Part shown: piece by piece, positions 28,961 through 36,841 of the stretch | How positions within the stretch are numbered: position 1 is the stretch's first letter | How the letters are laid out: each line of letters opens with the position of its first letter | IMG/VR virus record: IMGVR_UViG_3300047321_000114 | Location: 1 to 39,691 of that record | Direction: 5' to 3' (one strand) | Length of the DNA: 39,691 bases | DNA from: a virus | Notes under the pieces: model-generated | Told to the model about the DNA's origin: nothing | The model's input: only the letters and a program-made list of their open reading frames with translations | Database searches by the model: none | Program-made: the position numbers and the translations under genes

Positions 28961-31087
28961 TTATTGCTGTTGAGCGGGCAAAGAAAAACCCGCACTAGGC
29001 GGGTTCGGTTGTTGCGGCATTTGTTGCATCGGGTCAGGCGGTGGAGCGCCGCCTTCTGGCGCGCCGGTCTGCATCATCTGCATGACGACTTGCGTAGCCA
29101 GGTGAGAGACAAGCGCAGGATCGACGGGCCCAAGAGCCTGCATGCGCTTCGTTTCCGAGTCGTATGCCTTGATGTTCGTCTCCTGCTGCTCCTTGCCCTG
29201 CTGCGCCTCTTGGAGCTGCTGCGTCAAGTGCTCGATCATCTGGCCCATGTGCTGCATTTTCTGCGTAGCGTCCTGCATTTCCGGCGTCGGACCCTCACCC
29301 AAGATCGCGGGCGAGATCGTGCGATGCAGACGTTCGGCCACTTCATCAGCCATCGGGAAGTCAGCAGCCTTGAACAGCAGGTCGCCAGCAACCTTCATCA
29401 GTTCCTGATCCTGGCTCATGATCTGCGTAAGCGCGTTGAACGCTTCCTGCCGGCGCGTCTCATAGTTCGGGCCAACTTCGACCGTCACGTCATAGCGCCC
29501 GATGCCAGGGTTGTAGATCAGCTTTACGTCCTTCAGATGGTCGCGCTCACTCTCTGGCGGCGCCGGCTGTCCGTCAGGCAATCCGACCGGGTGTTGCTGG
29601 TCCGGGTTGAACTGCGCAAACGTCTCCGTGCCGTCCTCGCCGATGATGCGAATCACGCGCGCCGTGTCGTAGATCTTCGGGATCAGGTCAATCAGAATGC
29701 GGCCGGTGTAGCGAATGGCGCGCGCAACGTTGTCGATAAAGTGATACGTTGCACGGTCGCCCTGCCGCTGACGGGCCTGAATTGCGACGCCCGCCTGAGC
29801 GTTCGACTGCTGGCCGAACTGCTCCTGATACTGGCCGGTCGTCATCATCAGTTCCTGCTGCGCGGTCTGCATGCCTTGCAGGTACGCAGAGGCCCCTACA
29901 GGCGGCTGCTCGCGCTGCGGACGCTCGATAGGCTGTCCGGACTCGTCCCACGCGTTATAGGGCAGATACGGCAGGTTGTCTTTGTTCGCGTTCGCCCACT
30001 CGCTTTCGTATCCCTCGAAGGCTGCGGCCGGGCCGACAAATGGCGTCTTGGTCTGAAGCGCGATGTACTCGACGTTCGCCGACGACATGTAGTTGTACAT
30101 GCGCTGCGCATCCTTCTGATTGCGCGTATGACCCTTGCGCTCGACCTTGCCGTCGATCACGATCTCTTCGCCGATGACGCGCACGATCGGGATATAGCGT
30201 CCCGCCCACGGCTTTTCGTCGATGATCTTGTCGCCAGCGATCAGATACCACGTGATCTGCGGCTGACTCACCGGGCGCTTCTGCACACTCGGGTCGCTCT
30301 CGATGACCTTGCGCTCTTCCGGGTCTTCGACTTCCGACAGCATCATCGGGCCGTTGACCGGGTGATTGATCAGCGTGTCGGTCTTGGTCGTCTTGCGGAA
30401 ATACTCGCAGACGCGAATCTTGTCCTTGCTGATCCAGTCGCTGCCGGTCGTATCGTCACCGAACACAACGCTTTGCGCGTCCTCGCCCGGGTAAGTCGCC
30501 TCGAATTCGGTTTTCGACATCTGCTCGAAGACAAAGGCGAACTTCATATCGGAGCCGTCTGCGGACTCAATATCCGGGTCGGTGTAGACCGTCAGCGGGT
30601 TTTTGACGCGGCGCAGGAAGATTTCCTGATCGAACGAGCCGTCATGCGCGTACTCGCACACCACGCGCCAGTAACCGAGCCCCGCCTGCACAGCGAACTC
30701 TGTCGCCGTGTCGTACACAATCTCGGCGTGCGAGTTGTATTCGATGTGGCGAACGATGCCGTCGAGAATCTTCGCGATCTCAATGTCCGCGTCGCCGTCG
30801 ACCGGCAGCGTCTTCACGCTCGGCTTGTTCTGCTTCGCATCGTTGATGATCTGCAGATTGTGCTGACGCGTCTTGTTGATCGTCAGGCACGGCCGGCTGT
30901 CGCCTTCGCGCGTGTTGCGGATCGCATCGGGCCATTGCCAGCCGTTATCCGCGTCGCCATTGGCGAACTTCAGGTCTTCAACGAAGCGCTTGCGGAACTC
31001 GCTCTCTGCTTCCTCGCAACGCGCGAAACGCTCTTTCGCCTCGCTGACAATCTTCGCTTTCGGATCTTCTTTCGGCTTTCGCGCCAT
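28961..31087 (-). CDS. portal protein, P22 gp1-like
   Basis: A 708-residue portal protein, close to the 725 residues of P22 gp1. It forms the twelve-part ring through which DNA is packaged and ejected. The N-terminal FVEDLKFANGDADNGWQWPD, CLTINKTRQHNLQIINDAKQ and YWRVVCEYAHDGSFDQEIFL are typical of the P22-like portal family. A long glutamine-rich helical region (residues about 610-670) corresponds to the barrel. The start at 31087 lies two bases after the terL stop. The last codons run through an intrinsic terminator hairpin (28984-29005). Confidence 0.95.
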   Translation of the reverse strand: MARKPKEDPKAKIVSEAKERFARCEEAESEFRKRFVEDLKFANGDADNGWQWPDAIRNTREGDSRPCLTINKTRQHNLQIINDAKQNKPSVKTLPVDGDADIEIAKILDGIVRHIEYNSHAEIVYDTATEFAVQAGLGYWRVVCEYAHDGSFDQEIFLRRVKNPLTVYTDPDIESADGSDMKFAFVFEQMSKTEFEATYPGEDAQSVVFGDDTTGSDWISKDKIRVCEYFRKTTKTDTLINHPVNGPMMLSEVEDPEERKVIESDPSVQKRPVSQPQITWYLIAGDKIIDEKPWAGRYIPIVRVIGEEIVIDGKVERKGHTRNQKDAQRMYNYMSSANVEYIALQTKTPFVGPAAAFEGYESEWANANKDNLPYLPYNAWDESGQPIERPQREQPPVGASAYLQGMQTAQQELMMTTGQYQEQFGQQSNAQAGVAIQARQRQGDRATYHFIDNVARAIRYTGRILIDLIPKIYDTARVIRIIGEDGTETFAQFNPDQQHPVGLPDGQPAPPESERDHLKDVKLIYNPGIGRYDVTVEVGPNYETRRQEAFNALTQIMSQDQELMKVAGDLLFKAADFPMADEVAERLHRTISPAILGEGPTPEMQDATQKMQHMGQMIEHLTQQLQEAQQGKEQQETNIKAYDSETKRMQALGPVDPALVSHLATQVVMQMMQTGAPEGGAPPPDPMQQMPQQPNPPSAGFSLPAQQQ
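28984..29005 (-). terminator. intrinsic terminator inside the 3' end of the portal gene
   Basis: On the minus strand ACCCGC-CTAGT-GCGGGT is followed by TTTTTC. It lies about 20 bases before the portal stop codon, so its stem encodes NPPSAG and the T-run encodes FS. Confidence 0.7.
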
Positions 31088-31088
31088 A

Positions 31089-32327
31089 TCATCCCATCCA
31101 GGCGCCACCACCTATCACGGTGCGGCGAATCGTCGGTTTCGGTTGTGGTTTCGGAGCCTTACCAGCGCGTCGTGCGCCCTCACAGGCGTACCGCAGCGCG
31201 TCGATGACGTGGTTGTCCTTGTCTTCGAGCATCGGCAGGATGGCGCCCGTGAGTGGGTCTTCCTTGTACTTATAGAGCGTCAGTTCGTCGATCAGATGCT
31301 TGCAGCGCGGGTGAACGATGATGTCGAACGACTTAAGAAACTCGACGCCCTCTTCCAGCGACTTCGCGCCCTTGATGGCCGGGCGAATCTTCGGGAAGCC
31401 GTTCTTCTGCATGTGGCTGATCGTTTCCGGCCGCGCAGAGTCAGCCGTGATCGGCCATTTCTCTGCGTCAGGAACTCCCATGAACAGTTCAGGCAGGTTC
31501 ACGATCTCGCAACCGACCATGTACGCCTCATAGTCGACATACAGACGATTGCCGTCTATATCGCATCGAATCAGCACGGACGGATCGACCGAGAAGCCCC
31601 AGTCCGCACCCAACCGATGAATGGTGCCGCCCGGCCGTTCGAATTCCTCGATGCGCCAGTTCTTGAACACGCGCGCTTCGCTGTTCTGCTGGTATGCGCC
31701 AAGCCAGATATGCGCGTACTTGTCCGGGTCGCGCCGCTTGTCGTACTCCATTTCAATGCGCAACTCGTCGGGGAGCCACGGATTGTCCATGTAGTTCGCC
31801 TCGACCACGACAGCGCCAGGCGGCGGCTCCTCACCACGCAGCAGCGCATCTACCGGGTCAGTCGACTCGCGCGGGTTCCATGAGAACCACAGTTCGGATC
31901 CGGGCTTACGAATGGTCGGGCGCAGCAGGTCGAGCGATCGCTGGCTCAGGCTCTGTGCTTCCTCGACCCATGCGATGTCGAAGCCTTCGAGTGACTTGAT
32001 CGACTCCGCGGTGTGGTTCTGCATGCCCTGAAACATGATCAGGCCGCCATGCGTCGACTTGATCTGCGCGTCCTGCACGTCGAAGTAGGCGCCGGCGTTC
32101 AACGCCTCAATCTTTCCTTCGAGCAGCTTCTTGACCGATTGCTTGAGCGACTTCTGGACTTCACGAACGCATACAGCGTCCGTCTTTTCCATGATGCTGC
32201 GCTCGATCAGCATTTCGCCGAAGAAATGCGACTTGCCTGATCCTCGCCCGCCGTGTCCGCCCTTGTAGCGAGCAGGCCCGAGCAGCGGCACGAAGACTTC
32301 AGGCGTCTGAATTTGGAGGATTGACAA
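31089..32327 (-). CDS. terL: terminase large subunit, PBSX/Terminase_3 type
   Basis: A 412-residue DNA-packaging motor. The ATPase domain has Walker A GGRGSGKS at residues 26-33 and Walker B FDIAWVEEAQ at 116-124 with the catalytic glutamate. The nuclease domain has the aspartates of LGADWGFSVDP, ITADSARPE and KDNHVIDALRY. The family is usually linked with headful (pac) packaging, which fits the P22-like head. The start is a TTG at 32327, overlapping terS by 29 bases; no ATG lies before the Walker motif. The operon continues with the portal gene. Confidence 0.95.
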   Translation of the reverse strand: MSILQIQTPEVFVPLLGPARYKGGHGGRGSGKSHFFGEMLIERSIMEKTDAVCVREVQKSLKQSVKKLLEGKIEALNAGAYFDVQDAQIKSTHGGLIMFQGMQNHTAESIKSLEGFDIAWVEEAQSLSQRSLDLLRPTIRKPGSELWFSWNPRESTDPVDALLRGEEPPPGAVVVEANYMDNPWLPDELRIEMEYDKRRDPDKYAHIWLGAYQQNSEARVFKNWRIEEFERPGGTIHRLGADWGFSVDPSVLIRCDIDGNRLYVDYEAYMVGCEIVNLPELFMGVPDAEKWPITADSARPETISHMQKNGFPKIRPAIKGAKSLEEGVEFLKSFDIIVHPRCKHLIDELTLYKYKEDPLTGAILPMLEDKDNHVIDALRYACEGARRAGKAPKPQPKPTIRRTVIGGGAWMG

Positions 32328-32589
32328 TTACGCGCTCGATCTTGGTTATGGCGATCGGGTCGCCGTCCTTGCCGGACATCTCAACCGCCTGCGTGGACTT
32401 GCCATAGCCGCGGTCAAGCAGTTCTTTCGCCGCCGCGATCCGAGCCGAGTCGTTCTCGCTCGTCGTCAGGATCGTTGCCAGCATCGCTATCGCTTCCGGT
32501 GCGTGGTTCTGCGCCAGCGCCCGTATGTCTGCCGTGATCTTGTTCGGCGTGCCCCTGACCCGGCCGCCGGTTTTCACACCTTTAGCCAT
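32299..32589 (-). CDS. terS: putative terminase small subunit
   Basis: A 96-residue basic protein starting MAKGVKTGGRVRGTPNKITA. The N-terminal DNA-binding-like part, the helical middle IRALAQNHAPEAIAMLATIL, and AAKELLDRGYGKSTQAVEM match short proteins that lie before terL in many Burkholderia-type phages. It would recognise the pac site and start packaging. It is shorter than classical small terminases (about 160 residues). It overlaps terL and is preceded by a gap without genes. Confidence 0.8.
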   Translation of the reverse strand: MAKGVKTGGRVRGTPNKITADIRALAQNHAPEAIAMLATILTTSENDSARIAAAKELLDRGYGKSTQAVEMSGKDGDPIAITKIERVIVNPPNSDA

Positions 32590-32894
32590 GTGTCTAAATC
32601 CGTCTAAATCAATCTACTTTTGAGGGTGATCGCCCTGCCCTGTATGTACTCTGCGCGGCTGACCCTGCGCGGAGCAGGACGATCGTAAAAGGTGACTGGT
32701 AGGCTGCTACGTGCGATTTAAGGGCGGCACTACGGGAAGGTTCTTCGCGCCCTACTCTTTACCCAAGCCCGTTCGGACCAGTCGGTTAATGGTTGCCGCA
32801 CCCGGCGCGACCAGAGTTCCCTTGCGGGCGGAGTGATCGCTTCCAATACCTGTGCGGCTGACGCTGTTTGCCCACCTGCGCCTGGGGTGATGTC
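32590..32894. other. 305-bp gap without a recognised gene upstream of terS
   Basis: No gene is supported on either strand. It holds a direct repeat GTCTAAATC (two copies, near 32592 and 32602) and a hairpin at 32649-32674 whose arms CTCTGCGC/GCGCGGAG form an eight-bp stem with one wobble. Either could be part of a pac site or control terS. A minus-strand open frame crosses the region but continues as antiphase of the neighbouring genes. Confidence 0.5.
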
Positions 32895-33107
32895 TTAGTG
32901 CGCTGCCCTGCCGCGCGCCATGATCTTGGCTGCGGCTTCGAACAGGTCGATCAGTTGGTCGTCTTCGTAACAGTCCGTGCGGGCTGCTATCTGCCTCGCT
33001 GCGTCCTCGCTCATGTCGAGCGCGCCTGTTGCGTACATGTGGCTCATTGCGACAGCCAGCGCGTCGCATAGCGTGTCGATGTCGACGTGCGGGTCGATGC
33101 GGCTCAT
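32895..33107 (-). CDS. small hypothetical protein (70 aa)
   Basis: A 70-residue acidic helical protein (HVDIDTLCDALAVAMSHMYA, EDAARQIAARTDCYEDDQLI, FEAAAKIMARGRAAH). It overlaps the metallophosphoesterase gene by ATGA and ends at the gap before terS. No motif is recognised. Confidence 0.65.
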   Translation of the reverse strand: MSRIDPHVDIDTLCDALAVAMSHMYATGALDMSEDAARQIAARTDCYEDDQLIDLFEAAAKIMARGRAAH

Positions 33108-33997
33108 GCCATCCTCTGCCCGCGAAAGTACGCCTTGCCGTCATCCCGCACCGAGCAGAACTCAGGGTGCAGCAGTTCTCCATCGCGCCACGTCAGCACC
33201 GCGAATCCGCTCTGCCAGTTCGCGTTGCGCCCGGTCAGGTAGTGGAACTCGTCTTGCTCGGGATCGGCCAGCATGCCCGTCTCGATGCCGTAGCGCAGTT
33301 TCCCGAACCCGCGGAACTGGACGCATTGCAGGCGGTGCGTGTGGCCGGTGATGATGTGGTAGCCAGCGCCCTTCACCACGTTGTTGTAGGCGGCATGCAT
33401 CCCGTTGGCGACGCTGTGGATAATCACGGTGTCGGCGTTCACGTCGATGCGATAGCTGTCTTTCCACGCTGGCAGATGGTCAGCCAGCGCAAAGCCTGCG
33501 ATGCCCTCATATTCCGGTGCGGCGTGCGCCAGGCGGCTGTCGAAACGAATATCGTGGTTGCCGATCGTGCGAAGCAGCTTCATGCCTCGCGCGGCGCCTT
33601 CGATGTCGCTTAAGCGCTCACGGACGGCCTCAAGCTCGTCCTTGACGCTGTATGTCTTCTGCCAGCCGATGCGCGCGTGCTTGCTGATCCGGGCGCCGTC
33701 GAGCAAGTCGCCATTCAGGATCACAGCCTTAACGTCGCCAGCATGTTCCGCAATCACGTTGCAGAACGCCTTGTGCGCGGTCGTGATGAGCTTCGGCGAG
33801 TAGTGAGCGTCAGAGCCGATCACGATCGAGCCATTGCGGATCGACAGCGTATTGATGACCTTGTTCTCAGCGATCGTCAGTTCGACGTCGCGCTTTGCCT
33901 TCAGGCGGTCGCGGAACGTGCTTTCTGCGATGCCGTGCGCCCGAGCTGCTGCGCGAATGCTGCCGTGTGTGTCGACGGCCTTCTGAAAGTCGATCAA
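33104..33997 (-). CDS. calcineurin-like metallophosphoesterase with N-terminal helix-turn-helix
   Basis: A 297-residue protein. Residues 1-36 (IDFQKAVDTHGSIRAAARAH, then GIAESTFRDRLK) form a helix-turn-helix. The phosphoesterase core has all metal-binding motifs: SDAHYS near residue 63, NGDLLDG near 96, IGNHD at 146-149, IIHSVAN and GHTHRL. The combination suggests a DNA-related nuclease or phosphatase. The open frame extends to 34099, but a TTG at 33997 in a TTGA overlap, directly behind GGAGG, is the probable start. Similar HTH-phosphoesterase proteins lie near terminase genes in Burkholderia phages (recalled). Confidence 0.85.
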   Translation of the reverse strand: MIDFQKAVDTHGSIRAAARAHGIAESTFRDRLKAKRDVELTIAENKVINTLSIRNGSIVIGSDAHYSPKLITTAHKAFCNVIAEHAGDVKAVILNGDLLDGARISKHARIGWQKTYSVKDELEAVRERLSDIEGAARGMKLLRTIGNHDIRFDSRLAHAAPEYEGIAGFALADHLPAWKDSYRIDVNADTVIIHSVANGMHAAYNNVVKGAGYHIITGHTHRLQCVQFRGFGKLRYGIETGMLADPEQDEFHYLTGRNANWQSGFAVLTWRDGELLHPEFCSVRDDGKAYFRGQRMA

Positions 33998-34710
33998 GCA
34001 GCCTCCAATGACTGAGCGCCCGCAATGCGGTTCGTCGCAATAGCGAAGTAGCTGGGATCGCGCTCGATGCCGATGAACTTGCGGCCGGTGTTGGCGCATG
34101 CGACGCCGGTTGTTCCGCTTCCCATGCAGTTATCAAGCACCGTGTCGCCCTCGTTCGTGTATGTGCGAATGAGGTATTCCATCAGCGCGACTGGCTTTTG
34201 TGTGGGATGGACGGTTTTGCCTTCGGACGCGATGCCGATAATTGAGCGCGGATAGTTCTCGAATTCCTGCAGCGAGTCCTTATCAGACTTGCCGTAATTG
34301 CCGCCGTTGTCGCCGCCCTTGCGGATCGTCGGGACCGACTTGCGCACAAGCCCTTGCGGGTTGTATGTCGGCTGCTTGTCGTAGAACACGAGCACGTTTT
34401 CGTGCGTCTTCATCGGCTGCAGCTTTGCGTTTAGATGCCCGGTAGCGCGCGTCTTGTGCCATATCCACTCATAGCGCAGCATCCCGAGATTCGATGCGCC
34501 AAGCACCTTGTCGAATGGAGGCTGCGCCGTAAGAACGATCGCCCCGCGACAAATGCGTTTGTATTGCGCCCATAGCGGCTCGAACGGAATCACCGAATCC
34601 CACTTATTCTGCGTCGTGCCGTAGGGCAAATCGCACAGGATCAAATCGACCGACTTATCAGCGATCGTCTGCATTACTTCCAGGCAATCGCCAAGTTTTA
34701 AGTCGATCAA
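33994..34710 (-). CDS. DNA N-methyltransferase (N6-adenine or N4-cytosine), beta class
   Basis: A 238-residue enzyme that transfers a methyl group from S-adenosylmethionine to an exocyclic amine in DNA. Catalytic motif IV is DLPYG (residues 27-31) and the AdoMet-binding motif I is CMGSGTTG (195-202); IV before I marks the beta class. HPTQKPVALMEYLI at 168-181 is the usual motif X. No restriction endonuclease is next to it, so it is a lone phage methylase, probably for protection of phage DNA or packaging control. The start is a TTG in a TTGA overlap with AGGGGA in front. Confidence 0.93.
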   Translation of the reverse strand: MIDLKLGDCLEVMQTIADKSVDLILCDLPYGTTQNKWDSVIPFEPLWAQYKRICRGAIVLTAQPPFDKVLGASNLGMLRYEWIWHKTRATGHLNAKLQPMKTHENVLVFYDKQPTYNPQGLVRKSVPTIRKGGDNGGNYGKSDKDSLQEFENYPRSIIGIASEGKTVHPTQKPVALMEYLIRTYTNEGDTVLDNCMGSGTTGVACANTGRKFIGIERDPSYFAIATNRIAGAQSLEAA

Positions 34711-34964
34711 GCGCTATCCCCTGTCTGTTTCCGGATTACCGGTACGGCGTTACCCGGCGTTTGCAGGTAGTCGGCGAATGCCTTCTCGCGATCAGCAATC
34801 ATTGCCTCAGCCATCCTCGCCACTTTGGCAAGATGCATGTCGTCAGCCAGATCGGCGTGCGGATCGCGCTTGCTTTCAAGCCCGCGGTCGTACTCAGCGG
34901 CGCACATGACGATCGCCAGCACCACGCATGCGAACAGCACGATGAACAGAATGCTCACGATCAT
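34707..34964 (-). CDS. small membrane protein at the start of the leftward operon
   Basis: An 85-residue protein with one strong transmembrane helix at the N terminus (MIVSILFIVLFACVVLAIVM) and a charged cytoplasmic or periplasmic tail (RGLESKRDPHADLADDMHLA and on). The ATG at 34964 has the ideal ribosome binding site GGAGGG. Upstream in-frame codons to 35093 cover the promoter and are not used. It is the first gene of the leftward arm. The function is unknown; an inner-membrane role such as superinfection control is possible. Confidence 0.72.
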   Translation of the reverse strand: MIVSILFIVLFACVVLAIVMCAAEYDRGLESKRDPHADLADDMHLAKVARMAEAMIADREKAFADYLQTPGNAVPVIRKQTGDSA

Positions 34965-35018
34965 CTGACCCTCCGAAGTATCTTTTTCCGATTCGCTTAT
35001 GGGGTGCGCATCACGCTT

Positions 35019-35047
35019 TGTATCCGTGATCTCACGTACTTGCGCAA
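35019..35047 (-). promoter_or_regulatory. leftward promoter, divergent from the one at 35053
   Basis: On the minus strand TTGCGC (35047-35042), 17 bases, GATACA (35024-35019). The two -35 boxes of this and the rightward promoter are only five bases apart, a classic divergent pair. It would start the methyltransferase/packaging arm. Confidence 0.5.
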
Positions 35048-35052
35048 AGTGC

Positions 35053-35081
35053 TTGCTAAAACGACGCTTTATTAGTATCGT
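35053..35081 (+). promoter_or_regulatory. rightward sigma70-type promoter with GTATCGTTTC element
   Basis: TTGCTA at 35053-35058, 17 bases, TATCGT at 35076-35081. The -10 box is within AGTATCGTTTC (35074-35084), exactly as in the promoter at 1516-1544. It drives the single gene at 35112. Confidence 0.65.
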
Positions 35082-35111
35082 TTCCCCATGCACTCACCCA
35101 CGGAGAAAACC

Positions 35112-35459
35112 ATGAACCAAGCCGACATTCACCACTGGTTGCGCGAAGCGCCCGACGCCAAGATCGAAGCCGCCATTGACGCGGCAGAGCAGCGCGATAA
35201 CCTGATCGCACAGAAGCGCGACGAACTTGCTGCGCAGCGTATCGAAGCCATGTCAGACGACGACATCATCTGCGCGCTTCAGAGCGCCTATGCGGCGGGA
35301 TTCTTGCCGGGTATCCGGTCAGCAATCAAGGAAGTCGACCGCGCAAAGGCATATGGAGTCCTGGCTGCACTCGTCGAACTTTGGATTCGCGTCGACAGCA
35401 AGGAGCAGGCGGTCAAATGGATGGAGCGACTAGAGAGCCCCAATCACCCATGCCACTGA
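35112..35459 (+). CDS. monocistronic helical protein of the immunity region (115 aa)
   Basis: A 115-residue acidic, helical protein (EAPDAKIEAAIDAAEQRDNL, DDDIICALQSAYAAGFLPGI and on). It has its own operator-linked promoter, a good ribosome binding site (GGAG), and its own terminator at 35466-35488, and runs against the leftward arm. This independent unit near the repressor suggests expression in the lysogen or control by the repressor. No family is recognised. Confidence 0.75.
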   Translation: MNQADIHHWLREAPDAKIEAAIDAAEQRDNLIAQKRDELAAQRIEAMSDDDIICALQSAYAAGFLPGIRSAIKEVDRAKAYGVLAALVELWIRVDSKEQAVKWMERLESPNHPCH

Positions 35460-35465
35460 TCGACG

Positions 35466-35488
35466 AGCCCGCCATGCGCGGGCTTTTT
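35466..35488 (+). terminator. intrinsic terminator of the monocistronic gene
   Basis: AGCCCGC-CATGC-GCGGGCT followed by TTTT lies just after the stop codon at 35459. Confidence 0.85.
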
Positions 35489-35763
35489 GTTGATCTTGGT
35501 CCGCTATTTCTTCACCGGGAGCGCATGGAGCCAAACGCTTTCGCGTCCTCCTGCTATTTCTACGGACCGCCCAGCCTCGCCTTCGAGAGCGGCGCTCCGG
35601 TCTGTCTCCCGGCATATCTATGCGCGCACACTCTCACGACTGGCGGCTGATTTCGGCCCTGCGTACCGTACCCTGTACGCTCGCACCTACTACCATCCGC
35701 CATGCGTGAGAGCGCTGTCTTTCCAGCAGTCAGCGATGCGGGAGTCGCGGTGGCATAAAGCAC
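35489..35763. other. gap without a recognised gene
   Basis: About 275 bases between the + terminator and the minus-strand terminator array. Several frames are open on both strands but none has a good start, ribosome binding site or recognisable product. Base composition is like the coding regions, so a decayed gene is possible. Confidence 0.4.
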
Positions 35764-35856
35764 AAAGCCGCCGCTTGATCTCTCAGGCGACGGCTATGGA
35801 ATAAAAGCGCTGCTCAAGCCAGAGGCGAGCAGCAAAACTGTCGATTCAACCGACAG
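35764..35856 (-). terminator. array of three minus-strand terminator-like hairpins
   Basis: On the minus strand, three stems follow one another: CTGTCG-GTTGAAT-CGACAG then TTTT (35834-35856); GCTGCTC-11-GAGCAGC then GCTTTTAT (about 35803-35833); and AGCCGTCGC-12-GCGGCGGCT (one mismatch) then TTG (35764-35795). They lie after the 67-residue gene and would stop leftward transcription from the immunity region. Confidence 0.65.
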
Positions 35857-35938
35857 AAGGAGCCTGCGTTAGCGCGTCAGACGCAATGAAGACATGGTAG
35901 CGATATGATACGAATCTTATGCAGATGCGTCAAGCTAC

Positions 35939-36142
35939 TTATGAAACTTTTTTGGCATCGTTTTGATGGCAACAAGCCAGCGCGAGAAGCGCGGCGAGTG
36001 CTTCCTGCCGTTTGTCAGCGGGAATGGCACGGCAAAAGGCGCGAATGACTTCTGAGTCCGTCCACGAATCCGATAACTCGGAAGGCAGATCGAGGGCCGC
36101 GTGAGGGTTAGACGACGCCGACGAAGTTTGAACACCGGTCAT
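35939..36142 (-). CDS. small protein downstream of the repressor (67 aa)
   Basis: A 67-residue protein with a serine-rich start and a helical end (SEVIRAFCRAIPADKRQEAL and AALLALACCHQNDAKK). It has its own promoter with a repressor-like element just upstream and ends before a triple terminator array. It is not an obvious helix-turn-helix, so it is not a Cro-like protein by sequence. Its place suggests a role in lysis-lysogeny control. Confidence 0.62.
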   Translation of the reverse strand: MTGVQTSSASSNPHAALDLPSELSDSWTDSEVIRAFCRAIPADKRQEALAALLALACCHQNDAKKVS

Positions 36143-36377
36143 TTATTTTCTGCCTTCGCAATCTGTTAGGGGATCGTTTGCTCTGAAACGATGCTGTAAC
36201 GATAATCCCTATCATATGCTGAAGCAAGCGGTTTCGGTTGCGAAATGTTGCATTTTTGTCGGTCTAGTAAGGAAATATTACTTGACGCAAACGTTACCGA
36301 AATAATTACTCCGCCATTGTAATTTTGCTGTCAACCGCATGGGAATGTGTAATCCATTCAATGATTTGTCTGCTGAA
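36143..36377. promoter_or_regulatory. AT-rich regulatory gap between repressor and 67-residue gene
   Basis: This 235-base gap is much more AT-rich than the rest. A minus-strand promoter TTGCTT (36227-36222), 17 bases, TATCGT (36204-36199) is followed by the element GAAACGATGC (36185-36194). Further repeats of the type TTTCGGTT and TTACCGAAA lie between 36231 and 36305. It is likely an operator region. Confidence 0.6.
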
Positions 36378-36806
36378 TCACTTCCGGCGCCGGCCCTGCT
36401 CGACCAGCGTTTCGAGTGGCTTGTTCGTCACTAGCGCGCTCATGACCTTGAACATGGCGATGCGGGTCGCTTCAGGAGCCTGGTTGTAGAGCGCCATCAC
36501 GGAGTCACTGAACGCCTTCGCGTCGTCATCCTTGGTGAGTTGGTCCTGCGAGTGGTCGGAGTCGAGCCAGCCGCGCGGGAGGTTCAGCGCGTCTTCTATC
36601 CGGTCCCGGATGTTCGAGCCCGCCAGCTTGTGGCCGCTCATGATCTGGCGGAAATTGATAACGCTGATCCCCAACCTCTCGGCGAACAGCTTCAGCATGC
36701 CTCGCTCGGGATGCTCCGGATACTGCGCTCGGATCTCGTCCTTGAATTGCTCCAACAAGAATTTCAGGTTCCGTCGACGAACCTGATCCACTGTTTCGAT
36801 TGTCAC
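36378..36806 (-). CDS. XRE-type phage repressor (CI analogue)
   Basis: A 142-residue protein. The helix-turn-helix lies near residues 40-85 (GMLKLFAERLGISVINFRQI, then MSGHKLAGSNIRDRIEDALN, LPRGWLD), as in XRE/CI-type repressors of Burkholderia prophages. The C-terminal part is a helical dimer-like domain; there is no S24 peptidase domain, so it is not cleaved by the LexA route and induction must work in another way. The GTG at 36806 with AGGGA in front is preferred over a GTG at 36839. Both flanks carry the element GGCATCGTTTC or a variant. Confidence 0.82.
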   Translation of the reverse strand: MTIETVDQVRRRNLKFLLEQFKDEIRAQYPEHPERGMLKLFAERLGISVINFRQIMSGHKLAGSNIRDRIEDALNLPRGWLDSDHSQDQLTKDDDAKAFSDSVMALYNQAPEATRIAMFKVMSALVTNKPLETLVEQGRRRK

Positions 36807-36841
36807 TTTCAGTCCCTTAGGTAAGTGCGCCGTGTGCACGC

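Noticed and set aside
28964-31207. Long + strand open frame (747 codons) opposite the portal gene
   Set aside because: Antisense shadow of the portal gene, arginine- and leucine-rich low-quality sequence.
32752-33183. 143-codon minus-strand frame upstream of terS
   Set aside because: Most of it is antiphase of the 70-residue and metallophosphoesterase genes; the remainder in the gap has no start or recognised domain.
35838-35856. tRNA T-arm-like hairpin CTGTCG-ATTCAAC-CGACAG
   Set aside because: The loop does not have the TTCRA order at the right place, and no acceptor or anticodon stems fit around it; as minus-strand terminator it fits better.
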